A stretch of DNA of 64,000 nucleotides from Phlebotomus papatasi (Eukaryota; Arthropoda; Insecta; Diptera; Psychodidae): NCBI RefSeq assembly GCF_024763615.1, contig NC_077223.1, positions 25,358,001 to 25,422,000 on the forward strand, written 5' to 3'. Each line of letters begins with the position of its first letter. Within the stretch, counting starts at the first letter, position 1. A program made the translations under genes and the position numbers. Below the pieces are notes generated by a model, which saw nothing but the letters and a program-made list of their open reading frames with translations, ran no database searches and had not been told where the DNA came from. Shown here piece by piece: positions 50,064 through 62,204 of the stretch.

Positions 50064-50858
50064 CAGTATTATCATTATTTTATAAATTTTCTTTAATATT
50101 TTTGATAATTTTTTTTATATTATGTTTCTGAATGAAGCAGTGAATAATTCTATGGATTTAGAAGAAGTAAAAAGGAATTTCATCAGTCCAAACACAAGCG
50201 TTTAAGTAGAACTCTTCGGAAAACGATCCAGTTACCCCACCTTACTATATCTTCTTGTCGCTACTATAATTACTCTGCAGTTGAATATCAATGAAACATT
50301 ACAATCGTGCTAAAAATTGAGGAACGCTATTAAACACATTTTTCCAAAATGGTAAATAGGCCTTTTACTTTTATGGTTCACTGTCGTGTCGACTCTGTCA
50401 TTCATCTTTTGTTTAATGTCAGTTTACTGTCAATTTGACATTAATTTAAAATCTTAAACGGATTTATTTTGTGTTCCAGTAGAGGAAACGTAAGAATCCT
50501 GCTGAAGATGAAGGAAAACTGCTACACACATTTCTACAAATAGGTCAATTTTGTCTTTTATTTCTCTATAAGGTTGGCTGTATATTTAGATACTGTCATG
50601 TCATCTATGTTTAATGTCAGTTAACTGTCAATTTCACATTTATTTAAAGTCCCCAACGGTTTTCTTTGGATTTCCAGAAATAAAACCATAATAAATTTAA
50701 TTTAAAATTGAGAAATACTATTAAACATTATTCACTAAAATACTAAATTGGTTTTATGGCTCGCTGTCGTGTTTGATGCTATAATCTCTCTTTAAATTGA
50801 ATTTCAATTGACTGTCAATTTAGGATTAATTTGAAATTCTCAAAGGATTCCTATTTGA
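50064..50858 (+). repeat. Long direct repeat D, copy 2 (795 bp)
   Basis: Co-linear with 37867-38602, 12 kb away in the same orientation. It has an extra stretch of about 55 bp (50468-50522) that fits the consensus of the 150-bp unit and is missing from copy 1, so copy 1 probably lost it. Confidence 0.85.
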
Positions 50859-53257
50859 AGAAGAACTGCTATTACCTTACTGTATAGCATTTAAGTCACG
50901 AGTTTGATCTTTTTTCAAAGCGTGGGACGCTTTGCCACCTCACAGGTTGACCGTTAAGAACAATGCGATGCCTTCGGATTTCAATTTATGTTTTTCCAAA
51001 AAATTAGAAATTCAATTAATAATATCATTCTTATTTATTTATTAGTTTTAAAAGCAAAAAAAGGAAAATTTTATCTATTTTACTAAAGATACAAATGAAA
51101 AGCTTTTTCTTGCTGAAACTTTGTTATATAAATTCTTGATATTTATTTTGTTAAATATTCACATTGCTCATTCATTTTAAAATACGATATTTGTCAAAAT
51201 CGTAATAAAATTTTCCACAAAGTGAAATTGAAAAGCTAATAAGTTTTGAAGCTTTATACTCAACAAATCGGGATTTTTTTGTAGAATCACGCATAAAATG
51301 TTGAATCCTGTTTTTACAAAACTGCATTCAAAGGAAGCTTTTTATAAAACGAAAATTAATTTTTATTTTAAAATGGCTAGCTTAGAGGGTCAACATGACT
51401 GATTTAGAGGGGTATACCACCTCTGTCCGCTATTCCTATGCCCCAGACGATCTTTAAAAGAAATTTTAAAGTATTTACACACTTAGGTGTCGCAATTATG
51501 ATAAATATCAAATAATTAAACTTTAGTGTTTAGCAAGAGTAAGATAAGATTTTTTTCACAATAAAGTATTCCTATATTAATACATATCTTAAAATTTATT
51601 GTGCGCCTTTTAATAAAAATTCCCAGACTTGATTTTTTCAAATGGATTTATTATTAGACGAAAGCAGGAAATAAGATTAAGTTGCATTTTTAGCTTAATA
51701 AATTTAAGCAAAAGCTCAAAAAAAGTCCCAGAGCGATGTTCTTTTCTATTTTTATTTTTAAATTTATAGTGCGTCATTTTAATCACAACATCTAAGCGAC
51801 AACTAAAGTTCAAACAAAATGAGAATTGAGACAAACAGACGATGTTGTTATGTCTTATGAAAGTTTCAAAATTAAATGGCACTTCTTTTGGGGGATTTTT
51901 CCATCTCCAAAACAATTATAATTCCACTATGATTATGATTCATTTTATCCAAAGATATAGGGAAAAAAACAAGTCATAAATTTCCATGCTGAGTCAGATG
52001 AGGAAGTATGAAGAGGATGGTAAATAAAGAGGAGGAATTCAGGGCATGAAAGCACACGCGAAATGAGCTTTTCTGGCGCCTCCATCGACAAATATTTACA
52101 TGTTGAAATCCATTGGCAATTTCACCAATTTTTCACACTATTGCTCCAACAGTTTTTCACGATTTTATTTCACGTATCCCATTGTTTTTTTTATTTATTT
52201 GTGTTTTCCTCGTAAATTGTTCAGCTTCTTGTATAATTTTGCTCGTCTTTACATAAGACTTTTTCTTTGTGGATTCTTTGCAGATTTTGCATGCATAAAA
52301 AGCACGAATATCAAAAAAGAGAGACACTAAATTGTCTATTCAGTGAATTATAATTAGAGAGTCAAATAGTGAAAATTTCACATTCAAAATATATCCAACA
52401 ACAAAAAAAAAACAAAAAACAATAAAAAAGTCCCAAGTGAATAATGGAAATTTCACGCTAAATACAAAAAAAAGAGTACTGTTTGTATTGAATATGCGGG
52501 TATTTTTCTTCTATCTCGTCGGAGTTTGCTTTTTTTTTTTGAACGAGATAAAGAAAAACCTACACAGCTCAACAGTTTCGACCCAAATATCAAAATAAAA
52601 ACATTGCGCAATAACGTGTCTTGTGCATCGATCATGGACTAGAAATACTCATTGCGCGTAAAAGATGAATGATGAGATATACCTTTAGCTTAGCAATAAA
52701 CTCATCCCCATTAGCACATAGAGTATTTGCATAATCTCCTCAAGATCATCACGTGTCTCGCCTTTTGATGTTTTGTAATGTGATTTTCGTCATTTTCCAC
52801 AGAATTTCCTTCATTTATCCAATCCATTTCTAGCTACTGACAGTCGTTAGGGATTCTTTGTATGTTCTTATGAAAAAAACTTTCCCCGAAATAAGATTAA
52901 AAAGGTGAAAAGTCCATATAATGTCACAGCTATTATTAGGTGAGATTCTTAACAATCTCACTTACTATTTCAATTGAATTCCTACGCTAATTTTATTAAA
53001 AATAATTAAATTTCACGTTTGTGATTTTTTTAAATGATTCTCTACTCTACAGTAACTATTTTGAACTCAATAATTTCTAATTTATGATTCAAAAATGTCT
53101 TTCAATCTTCCACAAAAAAAATCTTATAAGCAACACTGTACTATAGTAAATTTTTGTACAGAACTGTAAGTGAGGAACAATATTTTCGAAGATTCTGTTT
53201 TGATTATTTTTATATTATTCTGTCTCACTTTCGATTAAAACTGGTTCATAAATTTGT
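50859..53257. other. Intronic DNA with one small hairpin
   Basis: Nothing coding was recognised. At 52935-52966 the sequence ATTAGGTGAGATTCTTAAC, continuing AATCTCACTTA, matches the terminal hairpin of the 44355-46134 element (reverse complement of its right end). It is a solo end or minimal derivative. Confidence 0.45.
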
Positions 53258-53476
53258 TAGGGGAAAATACTCTCCCTTGGAACGTTCATGCCTTCGAATA
53301 ATGTGAATTTCTTTTACTTTTCCTAAGAGATTTCCACATTAATGTCACATAATTATCAGTAATTGATAATAAGCTATCTAATATTCAATAGAAATGTTTA
53401 AGTCTCTCAGGAAAACTTAAAGAAAATTGACATTATTCGAAGGTATAAATGTACGTAGGGAGAGTACTTTTCCCTA
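53258..53476. mobile_element. TA-flanked GGGGAAAGTACTCTCCC MITE, copy 1
   Basis: TA-GGGGAAAATACTCTCCC at the left and GGGAGAGTACTTTTCCC-TA at the right. Interior words TTCGAATAATGTGAATTT and TAATTGATAATAAGCTA are shared with 54022-54227 and 61235-61387. Confidence 0.8.
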
Positions 53477-53478
53477 TA

Positions 53479-53734
53479 CACTGAGAAAAAAATGGGGGTG
53501 CGATTAACTTTTTTCTCTTCATAACTTTAACACTTTTTAGGTGTAAAAATATATCAACATTTTTTAATATCAATTTTACACATTTTTTAAGGGTAAAATT
53601 GACATGAAAAAGGGTAACTTTAACCCCTAATACACCTAAAAAGCATAATATTTACACCGATTTCGGATCAATACTGCAGGGTAAAATAAACATTTCCGGA
53701 AGGTTATTTTATCTTTTTCGGATTTCTCTCAGTG
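53479..53734 (+). mobile_element. CACTGAG-ended MITE, copy 3
   Basis: Starts CACTGAGAAAAAAATGGGGG and ends GATTTCTCTCAGTG. Co-linear with 3782-4038. It abuts the preceding MITE. Confidence 0.8.
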
Positions 53735-53818
53735 TATGATTTTTTCGAACTTGACCGGGGCACCATGTTGGAAGAGCCGGGGAAAAATTAGACAGAGTGC
53801 AATATTATAGTTTGCCTT

Positions 53819-54012
53819 CACCGAGAAAAAAAAGATACGTTTATTTTTTTTTTATAACGGTAGCATTTTTAGGTGTAAAAGTATATCAAAATTTTTCAGG
53901 TAAATTTCATATCTTTAAGGGTAAAATTAACATGAAAAAATGTTAATTCAACCCCTAATACACCTAAAAAAGGTAATATTTACACCGATATCGGATCAAT
54001 ACCGTAGGATAA
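53819..54012 (+). mobile_element. CACTGAG-type MITE, copy 4, truncated
   Basis: CACCGAGAAAAAAAAGATAC begins the copy. It follows the family through ATACCGTAGGATAAATTTA and stops where the next GTACTCTCC MITE begins, about 50 bp short of the usual end. Confidence 0.7.
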
Positions 54013-54021
54013 ATTTAGCGT

Positions 54022-54227
54022 TTAGGAGAAAGTACTCTCCTTTCGAATTCTCTTTAATTTCTTTAATTATTTCTGAGAAACTTATACATTTCTGTTAAAT
54101 ATTAGTTATAGCCTATTATCCATTATTGATAATTATGTGATAGTTATGTGTAAGTCTCTTAGCAAAAATAAAAGAAAATTCACATTATTCGATGGCATGA
54201 ACGTTCAAAGGGAGAGTGCTTTCCCTT
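54022..54227. mobile_element. GGGGAAAGTACTCTCCC MITE, copy 2
   Basis: TAGGAGAAAGTACTCTCC and GGAGAGTGCTTTCCCTTA are inverted. The interior matches the 53258 copy. Confidence 0.75.
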
Positions 54228-54550
54228 AACGTGTTATAGAACGAATATAAAGTAAATCATTATCATTATTTATTCAGAGTAAGAACTTCCCTCTTACTCA
54301 TTATCAGTCTGATCTGAATAAAACTTTTTTTAGAAATTATTCGCAAAGAAAATTTTCTTTTGCTATAGAGAATGTGCGAATCGGAGAAAGAGTTTACGTA
54401 CTGTTTTGCTCTGAAAGTTGACTATCTAAGGATTTTCTTCCCTATTATGATCTTGTCGAATACTCTAAATCAGGGATTTTATAAAACCGAATTTCTTTTA
54501 ATCTGCTTATAGTGCCCTTGGTTCCGTTTCTGTGACTACTAATATTTCCT

Positions 54551-54784
54551 CACTGTGAGAGAAATCCGAAAAAGTTAAAATAACATTCCGGAAATGTTAA
54601 TTTTACCCTGAATTAATATTATGCTTTTTAGGTGTATAATAGGTTAAAGTTACCCTTTTTCATGTTAATTTTACACTTAAAAAGGTGTAAAATTAACATT
54701 AAAAATGCTGATATATTTTTACACTTAAAAGTTGTTAAATTTCTGAGGAAAAAATGTTAATCGCACCGTCTTTTTTTCTCACTG
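54551..54784 (-). mobile_element. CACTGAG-ended MITE, copy 5
   Basis: CACTGTGAGAGAAATCCG at the left and TTTTTTTCTCACTG at the right. Orientation is that of 2790-3041. A stretch of about 25 bp present in copy 1 (around TATTGATCCGAAATCGG) is absent. Confidence 0.75.
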
Positions 54785-54844
54785 TTTGGACGCACCTTAT
54801 TTTCATTTTGTGTGTGTCAAATTTGTTAATGTACTTATGATCAA

Positions 54845-55080
54845 AGAGAGTCCGTGGTGCAATTGGTATGAGTATTTGGCTCTTCGGCGATATTACCCCC
54901 GGGCCCCGGCTCGACTGACACAGTTGTGAGTTCGAGTCCCGCCCGGTGCAAATGATTGAAGCGTCTGAATGGACATTTTTCACAGAAACATTGTAATCTG
55001 AATAAGAAATTTTTAAACTGAACAATAATGTACAAAATGGAAATAAAAACCCGGTACATCGAAATAAATAAATAATAATA
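54845..55080 (+). mobile_element. tRNA-headed SINE, family B
   Basis: An exact 12-bp duplication ACTTATGATCAA flanks it (54833-54844, 55081-55092). The head has TGGTGCAATTGGTA (box A-like) and GAGTTCGAGTCCC (box B), then GCCCGGTGCAAA as in family A. The body and the AATAAATAAATAATAATA tail differ from family A. 236 bp. Confidence 0.92.
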
Positions 55081-55092
55081 ACTTATGATCAA

Positions 55093-55860
55093 TTGTTGAT
55101 ATGATTCAGAGAAATTAGTTTACTAATTTATTGGAATTTTCGGAAGAATTTCTCATTTGTGACATGCCAGTTCCAGCTAATGATGCAAATACGCGAAACA
55201 GATTAATTTTGCACATTGCTATAGAGTCACATTCAAGCTGTATTAGCAAACTTTACCTTGATTGTTTTTGCTTGCCTTGCGAAAATAGGGCATTTTTCTC
55301 AATTTGCGAATGTTGTCTCGCAAAATCGTCAGCTGGAGGGGTTTTTGTGAAGGCTTCCAAAGTTCAAATTGACTGAGATTCTTTATTTCTTGTATGGATT
55401 CACCAGTGTTATCATAATAATGGATGCCTGAGGAAAAGTTCTCCAGTGCGTGGTTTTGAATTTCTGTTGTGAAAATTTTGTTATATCATCTGCGGGGCTT
55501 CGTCAATATTTTCATTATGTTGATGTTGAACTCATGTTTCCATGAAATACTATAAGCTAGTTTATTTGTTTATTGTCATGCAATGACGTTCATGTATGAC
55601 GCTATACTTCTTTGCAATTTATTCATTTTCTTAGCATTTTTTTTATTCAGGGTGTTTTATCAAAGTCTAATCTGCTGATGGGAAATTGTGTTGATATCGA
55701 TTATAGGCAATTTGCGTCTCTACTTTTATTGCTCGAGCTCTACAGAAAGTTAAATATTGTTCTTGGTGGGGGTTTATGTAGGGTTTATAGTTTATAGGCA
55801 ATTTTTCACTTTGAGGCTATAATTCCTGTGAGCAACACATATACAATTTGAACTATACCT
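55093..55860. other. Intronic DNA, no exon recognised
   Basis: A pyrimidine stretch with TTTTTTATTCAG near 55650 resembles a splice acceptor, but the following frame does not encode prolidase sequence. Confidence 0.4.
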
Positions 55861-55872
55861 AAGTTAGTGAAA

Positions 55873-56047
55873 GGCGTTAAAGGTGTTCGAATTCTATCCA
55901 GTGAGCATCACTGCATTTGATGCCACGGGGCATTGGACTGACAACTCCATCCCTGTATGAGAAAAAATAATAATGAATGTCCCGAACTACCCTTGTGGGT
56001 AGACCTAGTTCCGCTATGGAACATTGTGCCACCATTATTATTATTAT
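55873..56047 (+). mobile_element. 5'-truncated non-LTR retroelement tail
   Basis: It is flanked by an exact AAGTTAGTGAAA duplication (55861-55872, 56048-56059) and ends in (ATT)n. The 175-bp body, GC-richer than its flanks, includes TGGGTAGACCTAGTTCC and GGAACATTGTGCCACC. The tail and variable 5' end are typical of LINE-driven insertion. It is either a LINE 3' end or a SINE; no frame to decide. Confidence 0.8.
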
Positions 56048-56059
56048 AAGTTAGTGAAA

Positions 56060-56611
56060 TATTTCGTTGAATTTTATTGAGTTTATATTTGAAGATAAAT
56101 ATCTACCTTCACTTTGCGATTTATGAAGATTTACCCCTGTTTATCTGCGGGTGATCTTGTACCCTAATCTTCTCTATTCATACGAGTAAATTGACCCAAT
56201 TGGCCCCTGTGGAAGTAAAATAATATTGTAGCAGTGTAGTCAAATAAAAGGCTTCAAGGTTCAAGATGAGTTCTGGTTTATTACTTAAAGCTGTGAATTC
56301 ATCGATTCTAAATCAATTGAGGGTAGTTGCAAGAGGATAGAGCTGAATAAACGGTTATAGATAGCTAATTGGGGTATAAGAAGTTGGAATTTAAACTTAT
56401 TCCAACTAATGAGGTACCGTCGTTGCGGGTGACTGCTCGTTTTATCGCTGTTTTTCAACTGTACCCTCTAAAAGTGGATAGATAAAGTGAAAGGAGGGGG
56501 GTGAATGGGTAAAATTATTTGTATTCAGTTGTTAATGAATGGATTTTGTGCCACTAGCATTGATTTCATAAAATTTTACGATGTTAAAAAAATCAAGAAA
56601 AAGGCTTGCAC
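56060..56611. other. Intronic DNA
   Basis: Nothing delimited. The word TACCGTCGTTGCGGGTGACT at 56413-56432 is the complement of one at about 58870-58890, hinting at an older copy of the element at 58823-59214. Confidence 0.4.
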
Positions 56612-56615
56612 TTAA

Positions 56616-57567
56616 CTCTTTCGCGTCCCACTTTTATTCAGCAGATGAATTCATGTAAAATTGAGTTTTTCCTAGTGCTTTATGATCAAATATAATGGTT
56701 CAGAGAGGAAAAAAATTTTCCATTGCGTGAAAACTCGGAAAAACCCCGGGTCATATATGACCCTGTTGTCCTCAAGGGAAGTGTATTTACCATTTTCAAA
56801 ATCTATATCACGGGCTTTTTAAGAGTTTTTTTTTTGCTTGAAGTTACTAATTTGGCCAAAACCATGGCAAATTGGATTGTATTGATGAACACTGTACTCC
56901 TGGTGTTCAAGGAATCTTCCTGGTAATCCCTTGAACAGTCACTGTCACAATATTTTGAGTGGTACTTGGCAAAAATAAACTTATCTACATATTTATTCAC
57001 ACACAATACAATAGCACAATATGAGACGCTTGCAGAATACTCTAAAATATTGCAAAATATGTTATAATTCATCAGATATAAGATGAAATGTCCAGGAGCA
57101 AGATGTCCCACCTACATTTCACAAAGAAAAACAATGTCCCAACTACATTTCGCTATAGGTTTGGGACGAAAACACTGTTACCCTTGGGGACTACAGGGTC
57201 GTATATTACCCGGAAAATTCTACACGCTTTTCTGGAAAATTGAGAGTAGTTTATTATATCAAAATATGCAATATACAATCTTTGGATATTCTATTTTGTG
57301 TTTCTAAAGAACTTTTTGCTGAAAAAAATAAATTAATATAAAAAATTTTGAAAAAGAAAAGTCATTTCACAAAGTTCGAAATTAGTGATTTTTGATCTCA
57401 AATATTTTCTTTTCCTGAATATCTGGAGTCTTGAGAAAATTAGCCAAGAATCTTACATCCTTCTATTATGATGTCCTGCACAAACAGATGGATTTCAATT
57501 AATGTAAATAGTAAAAAAAAAATTGTTTTTTCCCCGGGTCATATATGATCCTAATGACGCGAAAGAG
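56616..57567. mobile_element. piggyBac-like element in TTAA site (952 bp)
   Basis: TTAA flanks at 56612-56615 and 57568-57571; perfect 12-bp TIRs CTCTTTCGCGTC and GACGCGAAAGAG. About 120 bp inside the left end is the palindrome GGGTCATATATGACCC, and just inside the right end is its near-copy. No frame resembles a transposase; an internal-deletion derivative is likely. Confidence 0.8.
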
Positions 57568-57659
57568 TTAAGGTGCGTGTGACCTTGCACTTTTTAATAA
57601 ATGCTAAAAAATCAACAATTTCTGATAATGAACGACAGCAAAGATCTTCACATCTAAGG

Positions 57660-58430
57660 GTAAGATACACGAGATCTACAAGATGACGTGGTCGCCATCT
57701 TGATTTGACGTTTCCTTTGATTTGACGTTTCTAAAACTATTCCGATTGGGTTGAAATTTTAGTATGTTGTAGCTGATGTCAAGACCTTTTCAGAATGCAT
57801 CTATATTCTAGTCTATGTCAAACATTTATCTAGATAAAGAGGCTCAAAGTTTAAAATTTTGAAATATTCATATTTGTGTGATCTTTATTTTCTAATCCTG
57901 AATTTTAAAACCTAAACGAAATGCCTCAGTAACCATTCAAATTGGTTGAGGCTTTTATTTTATAAATTTATTTACTTTTACATATTTAAAAAAAAAACGA
58001 AAAATGCATTTATTTTTTTATTTTATTTTTTCGTCTTTGCGAAAAAAGCTTTTCAGATACTAAAATAATACGTTGTTATAAACAAAAACATTTTTTTCTT
58101 TTTGTTTGTATGTTAGATCTCATCGCCTAATGATAGCGCTGGCTTTTTTGGGATGGTTTCGATAAAAGAAGCTCCCCGTAGTTTTGTATTAATGAAAGCG
58201 TTAAAATTTTGAACTTGAAGCCCCTGTATGCAGACAATCGCTTGACCTAGGTCGGATTTTATATATGTTCTGAAAAGACCTTAACATCAGCTAGAACATA
58301 CTAAAATTTCAGTTCAATCGGATGAAAATTTTGTTTTGACAGTTATTCAAAATTACGGACAGAAACGTCAAATCAAGGTGGCGACCATACCATCTTGTAG
58401 ATCTCGGTCATTTTATCTTAAGCTCCCAAG
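57660..58430. mobile_element. TIR element with GAGATCTACAAGATG arms
   Basis: The left arm has GAGATCTACAAGATG, GGTCGCCATCTTGATTTGAC, then TTTAGTATGTTGTAGCTGAT. All return inverted at the right (ATCAGCTAGAACATACTAAA ... CATCTTGTAGATCTC). Arms are about 150-200 bp with spaced divergence. Non-coding. Confidence 0.75.
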
Positions 58431-58822
58431 AAAATGGATAATTTTTATCCAAATACTTCTATAATAATAAAGCTTTAGAAAGACCATTATATGCAATTTT
58501 ATAAAATTAATCATGCGCTCTTACGAAGATAATAGTGAAAAAAAAAATTTAATAAAAATAATGAACAAAATCGAAGTGGATTATTCTAGCCAGATAAATT
58601 TAGATTGGATTTGAACAATTTACTACTCTGAAATCGATTTTGGAATTGCACCTTCAAATAACTTTTTCACGGAGCCATTTTTTGACAAAATACCTATATT
58701 TGCATTTCATTGATCATTACTGAAACTACAAGTATCCTTTTGAGGATCATTGTAACTTACTTGGTACATAAGATATCCATATATACTTTGACATGGTAGA
58801 CCGGATTGGCGATGAGAATCAA

Positions 58823-59214
58823 TAAGTGCTAGAATTAATAAAAGTCTCACGAACAGCAGAGTGCAAAGTCACCCGCAACGACGGTATCGTAATAATAAGT
58901 CCTAAACATAAAACAGTAAATTGAAACTATTATTAATTAAAAATGAAAATAAACGTAATAATTTTATACCCATTTGTAAAGGTGTTTTGAAGCGATGTAT
59001 GAATCTTTTCCAGTTGGTTTTGGACCGTATGTGCAAAAGAATAGCAAAATGAATGGATTCTGCAAAATGTTCCATCTCCATACCGTAAAGTGGAATTCTT
59101 TATTAAATAAAATAAAGAACTTACAAGGGACCGTAGATGCCGGTGACTTTGACCAACAACGGTGACTTTGTCCACCCTGCTGTTCGTATGCTTTCCTTTA
59201 ATTTTAGCACTTAA
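58823..59214. mobile_element. TIR element with AAGTGCTAGAATTAA ends
   Basis: AAGTGCTAGAATTAATAAAA, ACGAACAGCAG and CAAAGTCACC at the left; GGTGACTTTG, CTGCTGTTCGT and TTAATTTTAGCACTT at the right. The left-end motif recurs at 59563-59640 and the CTTAAGTGCTAAAATTAA word at about 21881-21898. Non-coding. Confidence 0.65.
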
Positions 59215-59640
59215 GCAGGGGTCCATCAAGCGTAATAAAAAGTGAAGCTATTTTGCACTTTTCCTTGTAAAAATTTTGCAGATATTGCACCGTGCCTTAA
59301 ACAAATTTGCTCGTAGTTCTTGTATTATTTCGGCGACCGTTGTGAAATATGTATTTTTAGATAGCTTTTAATGCACGATTTCGAAATATATCGGACTGAT
59401 AAGTCAATTCTCTTTAGGAAAAAACTTGCCAATAGTCTTCAGTGCCTCTATGCAAAAACGTATTGAAAAATGAAATGTCGAGAGGCCCCTGACTTAAGGA
59501 TAGTCTTCACCGTTTGCACTGATCCAATCTAGATCTACCATGTTCGATCGGTAAAGACTATCCTTAAGTGCTAGAATTAAAGAAAAGCCTACAAACAGCT
59601 AGGGTAAAGTCACCTCTGGATTCCAAAGTCATCCACATCT

Positions 59641-61234
59641 ACGGCATTCAATTGACGAACATTCGGCGAAGCGTTTTCTCACTTGATCATATCTTTCATT
59701 CTTTTCTCGCAAGTAAAAAATATGCAGAAGATAGGAAGACCATTTTGTGGTACTTTTATTCGCGTCTGCTCACTTTTAGGGGTAGAAAAAATTGGTATTT
59801 CAATATTGGTTGACTAATTGAATTGAAGTGACTTGCAAATTCGGGAATTTCTTTATCTTCCATCCTTCATCAGAATTCTCTGAAGAATCCCCAATGAGGG
59901 ATAGAGATGAAGTTCAATCAATTCCCTAAAGGAGCTTAGCCAGCTTAACAGTGAAAATCCTTTTCAAATTATCTTTTTTTAAAATGAGATGTCAAAGGCA
60001 GAGGATGAAAGTTTTCAATTGACAAAGATCAATATAAGCATGAATGAAGTTGTCCTAAAAATAACTCTGAAGAGAGGCAGGTGTTATGTTATATCAACGT
60101 CGCGTACTTACTTTCTCAATGAGACACACCTGGTTATTAAAATAAATTCTAAAAAAATTTCACTTCAAAAATTTGCAATTGTACATTAGATAAAGACAAA
60201 CTGGAGCACAGCTTAAGAAAAGACCTCTAAATACGATAAATTGTATATATGCTAAGTCATTTTCAATAAACCTATAGCTACACGTTTTGCGCGTTTTGCC
60301 CATGAGTACAATTTAATGTCAAGTTGCTTATCAAGTGAAGCCATAACATGCGAATATTCTCATGCAATAACTTTTTGATAGAGAAATAAATGCTTTTCAT
60401 CTGTACATAGTGAATCAATCAAAGAAAATGTAATAGCTTCTTGAGCCTTTTACTATATGGAAGAGAATTGCATATCTGAAATCTCCTTCTAAATCTTCAA
60501 TAAATGCATTAAATGTATTTCCTGATACTGCACATCTATTGCTTTGAGAAATTTTCTCCAATATCGGAAGTGCTTTTCGGGGTGAAATGCGAAGGAACTT
60601 TACTAGGAAATTGCTTGTCAATTTCATGTGCATTTTTTTCTATGAATTTATGAATTTTTTATTAGTCTGATGAAATTTTAAAAAAGGTGGTCCTTCACTC
60701 AAAAGGTATTACAAGTCTTATTGAGGTTATGAGGCTTTAAGTTTAGATTTAACGTTCTATAGATAATTTACAAGATACTTTTGTAAGGAGATTTGGAACA
60801 AATTTGTTGGCCAAATTCATTAAATAGCCAGCCATGCTAAATTTTATATGCCCAAAAATAGATTTTGATTTTCCAGCCTCAAATATGTAAGTTCAATTTG
60901 GGAAAACAAGTAAAGAAGTTACAGTATCGAACTTGTTAGTTAACAAATTCCAATTTTGAAACATGCCGTCTTAGCAGTTTAAGAGTTCGCCGAGATTCTT
61001 TTTTTTTATCAAATTATTATTAAATATTTAGGCTAATGTCTTAAAGTCTTAAATATTGCACATATTTTCATACCCAAAACAAGAATACCTGTCTATAATT
61101 TGTTAATAGAATAGAATTTTTGGGAGTAAAAAAATCATCTGCTAGAACAATTAGAACCCTTAAAACTTAACAGACTTAGCAGATTGTTCCAACACGGAAC
61201 CATGTAACAATATAAAATGATTACATTGTAACAG
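59641..61234. other. Intronic DNA, no supported gene
   Basis: Two frames of about 66-72 codons (59989-60189 plus, 60633-60415 minus) lie here without recognisable domains, so neither is called. Confidence 0.35.
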
Positions 61235-61387
61235 TAGGGGAAAGTACTCTCCCTTCGAAGCAATTATCAATAATTGATGATAAGCTAACTAATATTTAAT
61301 AAAAGTGTGCAAGTCTCTTAAGAAAAATAAAAGAAAATTCACATTGTTCGAAGGCATGAACGGTTGAAGGGAGAGTACTTTCCCCTA
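61235..61387. mobile_element. TA-flanked GGGGAAAGTACTCTCCC MITE, copy 3
   Basis: TA-GGGGAAAGTACTCTCCC and GGGAGAGTACTTTCCCC-TA are perfect over about 17 bp. It is shorter (about 150 bp) than copies 1 and 2 because of an internal deletion. Confidence 0.8.
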
Positions 61388-62204
61388 TATCCCGATACTA
61401 TTAATAATAATAATCCTTAGAATCCCAATAAATTATCTATCCAAAATTTCAGTTCCACATAATATCCAAAAGGGATATGCTGTCAAGGGAATGGATCTTT
61501 CAAAACACCCAAGTGGCTATCTCTTATCGTTTTGTTTTGAGATTTCTCGTAAAGCATAATTAAATTAAATAATTAAATTAAATAATAAAAACAGATAAGC
61601 ATCGTAACATATTCTTTTTCAAAAAATTAACTTCTTTGTGTACTACGGTAGAGTCAGCCCTTTTCGCCATGTAAGCACTTTTTCGCCAATAATAAGAATA
61701 AGTAGCATTTTAACACTCATAATATGTTCTGTTCTAATATCCCAATACGTTATAACATCTCTGAATTAATTGAAATTCGTTTTAAAACAGGTGGTGAAAA
61801 CTACTGACTCTGCAAATTTCCAAAAGTTTGAAAATCAGGAGGTTGACAAGCTTAAAACCTAAAATAATTGACAGTAAACATATTGACAACGAGTACTTTT
61901 TAAGAAGATTTATATGGTTAAGAAAAGCATATTTTTTGTTTGAACAAGGTATTTTCTATAATTTTTATTATTATTATTTTTTATTTAGCTCTCATGTCAT
62001 CATTTTCAAACATTCAGAATTTTATTCAATTTGTACACACAAATTCAATGTGTCTGAGACCGCTAAAAATCAAAATCTTCATTACTCTGGCATTGCTAGT
62101 GAAGCTGCGGCTGCCGCCGTCTTAATAATTTTTTCCACGATTAAATATTTGTAACCATGATTCAGACTAAATTACTTATAAGAACCGCTTCAGACCGCGC
62201 CCAG
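61388..62204. other. Intronic DNA, nothing recognised
   Basis: AT-rich; no repeat boundary or coding signal. Confidence 0.4.

Noticed and set aside
54845..54950. Genuine tRNA gene
   Set aside because: Box A and box B are present, but the cloverleaf is poor. The same head occurs in SINEs with target duplications and A/T-rich tails.
55640..55797. Possible prolidase exon 4 after a TTTTTTATTCAG acceptor
   Set aside because: The frame reads GVLSKSNLLMGN..., which does not match the expected (R/K)G-N-DSG region, and no good donor follows in frame.
56803..57111. 102-codon minus-strand frame in the TTAA element, possible transposase
   Set aside because: No DDD-type motif or piggyBac signature; too short and not convincing.
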